Positions 7,268-10,000 of a stretch of DNA of 10,000 bases are shown here, piece after piece. Origin of the DNA: Penaeus vannamei (Eukaryota > Arthropoda > Malacostraca > Decapoda > Penaeidae); NCBI RefSeq assembly GCF_042767895.1, contig NC_091566.1, positions 4,477,706 through 4,487,705 on the forward strand, written 5' to 3'. Position 1 is the first letter of the stretch, and each line of letters begins with the position of its first letter. Both the position numbers and the translations under genes were made by a program. A model generated the notes under the pieces. The model searched no databases. It had not been told where the DNA came from and saw only the letters and a program-made list of their open reading frames with translations.

Positions 7268-7756
7268 GCGAGAGGCCGACGAAGGAAGAGAGAAGAATAG
7301 GGGAAGACAGGGAAAGAGAGGCAGGTGGGGGGAACGGAGAGAAAGAGAGCGAGGCAAGGAGGGAAGGAGGAAGGAGTAGGTGGGGAGAGATGGTTGAAAG
7401 GAGGGACAGGAGTGACAGGAACTGACAGCCGCAAGAAAATGGAGATGCAGAGGGAAAGATAGATGCACAGGGGTACGAAGGGCAGAGAAGGAGGGAGGGA
7501 GTGAGGATGAGACAGCCAGATACGCAGAAAGATGGAGGGAGAGGGGGAGAGAAAGGGAGGGTGAGAGAGAGAGAGGAAGGGAAGGAAAGAGAGGGAAAGA
7601 TTGAGAAAGAGAGGGAAAGATTGAGAAAGAGAGGGAGAGAGGGAGAGAGGGAGAGAGGGAGAGAGGGAGAGAGGGAGGGAGGGAGGGAGGGAGGGAGGGA
7701 GGGAGGGAGGGAGGGAGGGAGGGAGGGAGGGAGGGAGAGAGAGAGAGAGAGAGAGA
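7268..7756 (+). repeat. Purine-rich compound repeat ending in (GGGA)n-(GA)n
   Basis: The plus strand is strongly purine-rich throughout and nearly pure purine from 7532. Sub-structure: two perfect 20-base copies of GAGGGAAAGATTGAGAAAGA at 7591-7610 and 7611-7630; several GAGGGAGA units to about 7675; about 15 GGGA units at 7676-7736; and (GA) from there to 7756. The nested periods of 20, 8, 4 and 2 suggest stepwise expansion of one another. Confidence 0.9.
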
Positions 7757-8385
7757 CTTTCCCCGCCCGTCCGTCCGGGATGCAAGGCACCCCGGCGGGT
7801 ATGCATGCCGTCACCCCGAGGCGTCTCGGCGTCCAGCGCTGGAACACGATCGAATTAGCCGTCAATTAGGAGCGCACTTCGCGGGGCGGGCAGGCGGAGG
7901 CTGACGACGACTGCTCTCCCCCAGCGAGCAGCGCCCCGTCGTCGCCCCAGCGCCCCGTCGTCGCCCCAGCGCCCCGTCGTCGCCCCAGCGCCACCGCCAC
8001 TCCCCACTCTCGCTGTCCAGAAATGTATGGAATAACTGTGGCCCGTCAGACCAGTTCGGCGCGGCCCTTCATAATGGAATGTTCTCGGCGGCGGCGGTGA
8101 AAGGCCGAGCGTGAGGCACACACCACAAATGGATACAGACACACACAAGGGCTCGCAGGCCACCGCGCGTCCGAGGGCTAGAGAGAGATACGTCCGCCGT
8201 TTTTTGTTTTCTAATGGGAATGCCAAATGTTCCTGCAATTTGCTACGTAAATAAGGGAGAGAGTAGCAATGTACTAAAAGCCACATCATCGACTTTGAAA
8301 AGAAAAGAAAAAAAAAGAACAGCAATGACAATCAACGCACCCTTACCAAGAGGCAAAAACAAATCCAGGTCGATGCATAAACACA
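7757..8385. other. GC-rich unique sequence, no gene recognised
   Basis: The first 400 bases are GC- and CpG-rich and contain a 19-bp minisatellite (7930-7992); the remainder is mixed and AT-richer. The 158-codon minus-strand frame (7855-8331) crosses the 19-bp repeat, whose length forces a different reading frame in each copy, so its peptide is not repetitive and it is unlikely to be coding. A CpG-rich promoter here is conceivable but no initiator or exon is visible. Confidence 0.45.
7930..7992 (+). repeat. 19-bp GC-rich minisatellite, three perfect copies
   Basis: AGCGCCCCGTCGTCGCCCC is repeated exactly at 7930-7948, 7949-7967 and 7968-7986, followed by the first six bases of a fourth copy. 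Identity of all three copies points to a recent expansion. Each unit has three CpG sites. Confidence 0.95.
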
Positions 8386-8690
8386 CCCTTCCTTCCCTCC
8401 TTCTCCCACCTTTCTGTCTTCTCCTCCTCCTCCTCCTCTTTCTATCCTCACCAGTTTTCTTTTCCCGGCTTCTCACCCCAATCCCACACATACCCCTAAA
8501 ACTCCTCTACGCCCCCTCCCTCCATACACACCCCCTTTCCATCTCCTCTTCCTCTTCCTCCTCCTCCTACTTCAATCCTCTCCATCTTTCCTCTCCCTGC
8601 TTCTCACCCCAATCCCACACATACCCCTAAACCTCCTCTCCCCCCCCCTCCCTCCTCCCTCCTCCCTTCCCCCCCCCCCACACCCGACCA
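8386..8690 (+). repeat. Pyrimidine-rich 131-bp tandem duplication
   Basis: Two copies of a C/T-rich unit lie head to tail. A 33-base core is identical at 8468-8500 and 8599-8631 (offset 131), beginning GCTTCTCACCCC and ending ACCCCTAAA. The sequence on both sides matches only loosely and consists of (CTC)n, CCTCCCTCC and TTTCC words. C-runs of 9 (8640-8648) and 11 (8669-8679) lie in or beside the second copy. In style it resembles the larger pyrimidine minisatellite at 3917-4531. Confidence 0.85.
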
Positions 8691-8823
8691 TCCTCTGAGA
8701 GAAAGCAGCTAACCTCCATCAATAAAAAATCTCAACCACGCTACTCCACGGGCAGGGTCGCCCCGGCGTGAGGGAGGAAAGGGCACTGAACCTGAATGAG
8801 TGGGAAGAGGCAGGTAGGAAGGC

Positions 8824-8825
<2 letters not shown>
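8691..8825. other. Short unique spacer
   Basis: About 135 bases of non-repetitive sequence between the pyrimidine duplication and the second GT tract. No feature is seen. Confidence 0.5.

Positions 8826-8910
<85 letters not shown>
8826..8910 (+). repeat. (GT)n microsatellite
   Basis: About 42 uninterrupted GT units. The tract changes abruptly into homopurine sequence at 8911 with no unique spacer. Like the first GT tract it is Z-DNA-prone and likely length-polymorphic. Confidence 0.97.
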
Positions 8911-8915
<5 letters not shown>

Positions 8916-9060
8916 GAAAGAACGAGAGAGAAGAGGAGTGAGAAAGAGGGAAGAGGAGAGGTAGAAAAGAGGTGAGGAGAGAAAAGAGAGGGGAGAGAGA
9001 GAAAAGAGAGGGGGAGGGGGGAGGGAGGGAGGGAGGGAGGGAGGGAGGGAGGGAGGGAGG

Positions 9061-9151
<91 letters not shown>

Positions 9152-9258
9152 GGGAGGGGGGGAAGGAGGGAGGAGAGGGAGGGAGGGAGGGAGGGAGGGG
9201 AGGGAGGGAGGGAGAGAAAGAGAGAAAGAGAGAAAGAGAGAAAGAGAGAAAGAGAGAA

Positions 9259-9308
<50 letters not shown>

Positions 9309-9312
9309 GAGG
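8911..9312 (+). repeat. Layered homopurine tract, (GGGA)n, (GA)n, (GAGAGAAA)n
   Basis: Nearly pure purine for about 400 bases. In order: irregular GAGAAAG words (8911-9019), (GGGA)n (about 9021-9066), (GA)n with one GGG interruption at 9109-9111 (about 9065-9143), mixed GGGGA/GGGA (9144-9211), seven perfect GAGAGAAA units (9212-9267), then (GA)n to about 9305. The Ser-Leu-Pro frames on the minus strand and Arg-Glu frames on plus are artefacts. Long mirror-symmetric purine tracts of this type can adopt triplex DNA and impede polymerases. Confidence 0.95.
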
Positions 9313-9412
9313 AAAGGTCATTGTATGAATGGAATGATGCAGGCAAGATAGGATTCAATATTTATGTAATAATATCACAATACCTGGGTTAACACTAAAA
9401 CCAATAACGTTA
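9313..9412. other. Short unique spacer
   Basis: About 100 bases of AT-rich unique sequence separating the purine tract from the A-rich trinucleotide field. Nothing is recognised in it. Confidence 0.5.
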
Positions 9413-10000
9413 ACAGCAACAGCAACAACAACAATATCAATAATAATAATAATAATAAAAATTGTAATAACAGCAATACCAATAATGACAATAATAATAA
9501 CTGTAAAAAAATAATAATATAACACCAATAATAATAAAAATTAAATGACGATGCCGCTGCCGATGATGACAATACTACTACTACTAATGATAATGATGAT
9601 AATAACAATAAATATAACAACAACGACGACAACGAAAAAGAGAATGACAACATTAATAGTAAATAATAATAACAATAATAATGACAATGATGACGCCCAT
9701 AATAATAACAAAACAATAACAACAACGACAATGGAGATAATGATGATAACAGCAACAATAATCATTAAACAATAACAATAACAATAACATCAACAATTAC
9801 CATAATAACTATCAAAAACAATAGCTGTAATACCAATAACGACAAAAATAACAACAATAATATTAAGATCATCGTCAATAACAAAAATAAAAATAAAATA
9901 ACATTAACATGAATAATACATTATGAATCACAAAAATAAACAAACAAAAATAATAATAGCAAAACAATGACAATAACGAAAAGCGACAACGATCAACAAA
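9413..10000 (+). repeat. Degenerate A-rich trinucleotide field (AAT/AAC/GAY)n
   Basis: For nearly 600 bases, to the window edge, the plus strand consists of AAT, AAC, GAT, GAC, CAA and TAA triplets with very few runs of G. Pure segments such as (AAT)6 near 9440 and (AAC)n near 9423 sit inside more mutated stretches, and phase slips by one or two bases recur (A5-A7 runs). Open frames reading poly-Leu/Ile/Val on minus or Asn/Thr on plus are artefacts. It looks like a very long old AAY microsatellite and continues beyond the window. Confidence 0.9.

Noticed and set aside
6801..7865. 354-codon minus-strand open frame with Ser-Leu-Pro-Pro repeats
   Set aside because: The length comes from the stop-free purine repeat at 7268-7756. 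The unique ends carry no recognisable domain, and an overlapping frame (7117-7806) is equally open.
8468..8631. CCCCTAAA words considered as telomere-like repeats
   Set aside because: Arthropod telomeres are tandem TTAGG/CCTAA. Here the word occurs once per 131-bp unit and is not tandem.
8719..9358. Overlapping 200- and 205-codon minus-strand frames rich in Ser, Leu and Pro
   Set aside because: Two frames are simultaneously open over the same homopurine/GT block, which is the expected behaviour of simple repeats, not of a gene.

Overview
This window looks like non-coding DNA from a large, repeat-rich eukaryotic genome. I find no protein-coding gene, rRNA, tRNA, mobile-element ORF or CRISPR array that I can support. 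The dominant signal is simple-sequence DNA: long (GT)n, (CT)n/(GA)n, (GGA)n, (GGGA)n and (AAY)n tracts plus several short minisatellites. Adding up the repeat intervals listed here gives roughly a third of the 10 kb. A decapod crustacean, especially a penaeid shrimp, is my best guess. Those genomes are known for very high microsatellite content with long GA/CT, GT and AAT/AAC arrays. This is an inference from repeat style only; no marker gene confirms it.

Layout: 1-1560 is mostly unique, moderately to strongly AT-rich sequence with a CA-rich patch (501-595). 1561-3296 is more GC-balanced unique sequence with a CAGA-like patch (2551-2633), a 3 x 11-bp tandem repeat (2780-2812) and a near-palindrome (2967-2988). 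3297-3440 is a long (GT)n tract with a palindromic left edge and a GC/G-run right edge. 3781-4531 is polypyrimidine DNA that is actually a diverged minisatellite with a ~100-bp unit. A GC-rich inverted repeat (4681-4711) precedes a (CT)n tract with regularly placed CATT interruptions (4741-4988), then a G-quadruplex-type G-rich block (5007-5040).

5041-6034 is unique sequence containing a pure (GGA)n block (5724-5815). 6035-6176 is a (GA)n/(GGGA)n block. 6177-7267 is the most gene-regulatory-looking unique stretch: a strong CTCF-like site (6434-6452), two CRE-like sites and a triple GC-box/G-quadruplex block (6759-6779). 7268-7756 is purine-rich, ending in (GGGA)n-(GA)n. 7757-8385 is GC-rich unique DNA with a 19-bp minisatellite. 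8386-8690 is a pyrimidine-rich 131-bp tandem duplication. 8826-9312 is (GT)n fused to a layered homopurine tract. 9413-10000 is a degenerate A-rich trinucleotide field that runs off the window end.

The long open reading frames here are consequences of low-complexity repeats lacking stop codons (poly-Ser/Leu, Arg-Glu, poly-Glu, poly-Pro, Ser-Leu-Pro-Pro) and should not be read as genes. Nothing indicates genes working together. The points worth following up are the CTCF-like site, the higher-order structure inside the apparently simple repeats, and the clustering of sequences able to adopt Z-DNA, triplex and quadruplex forms.
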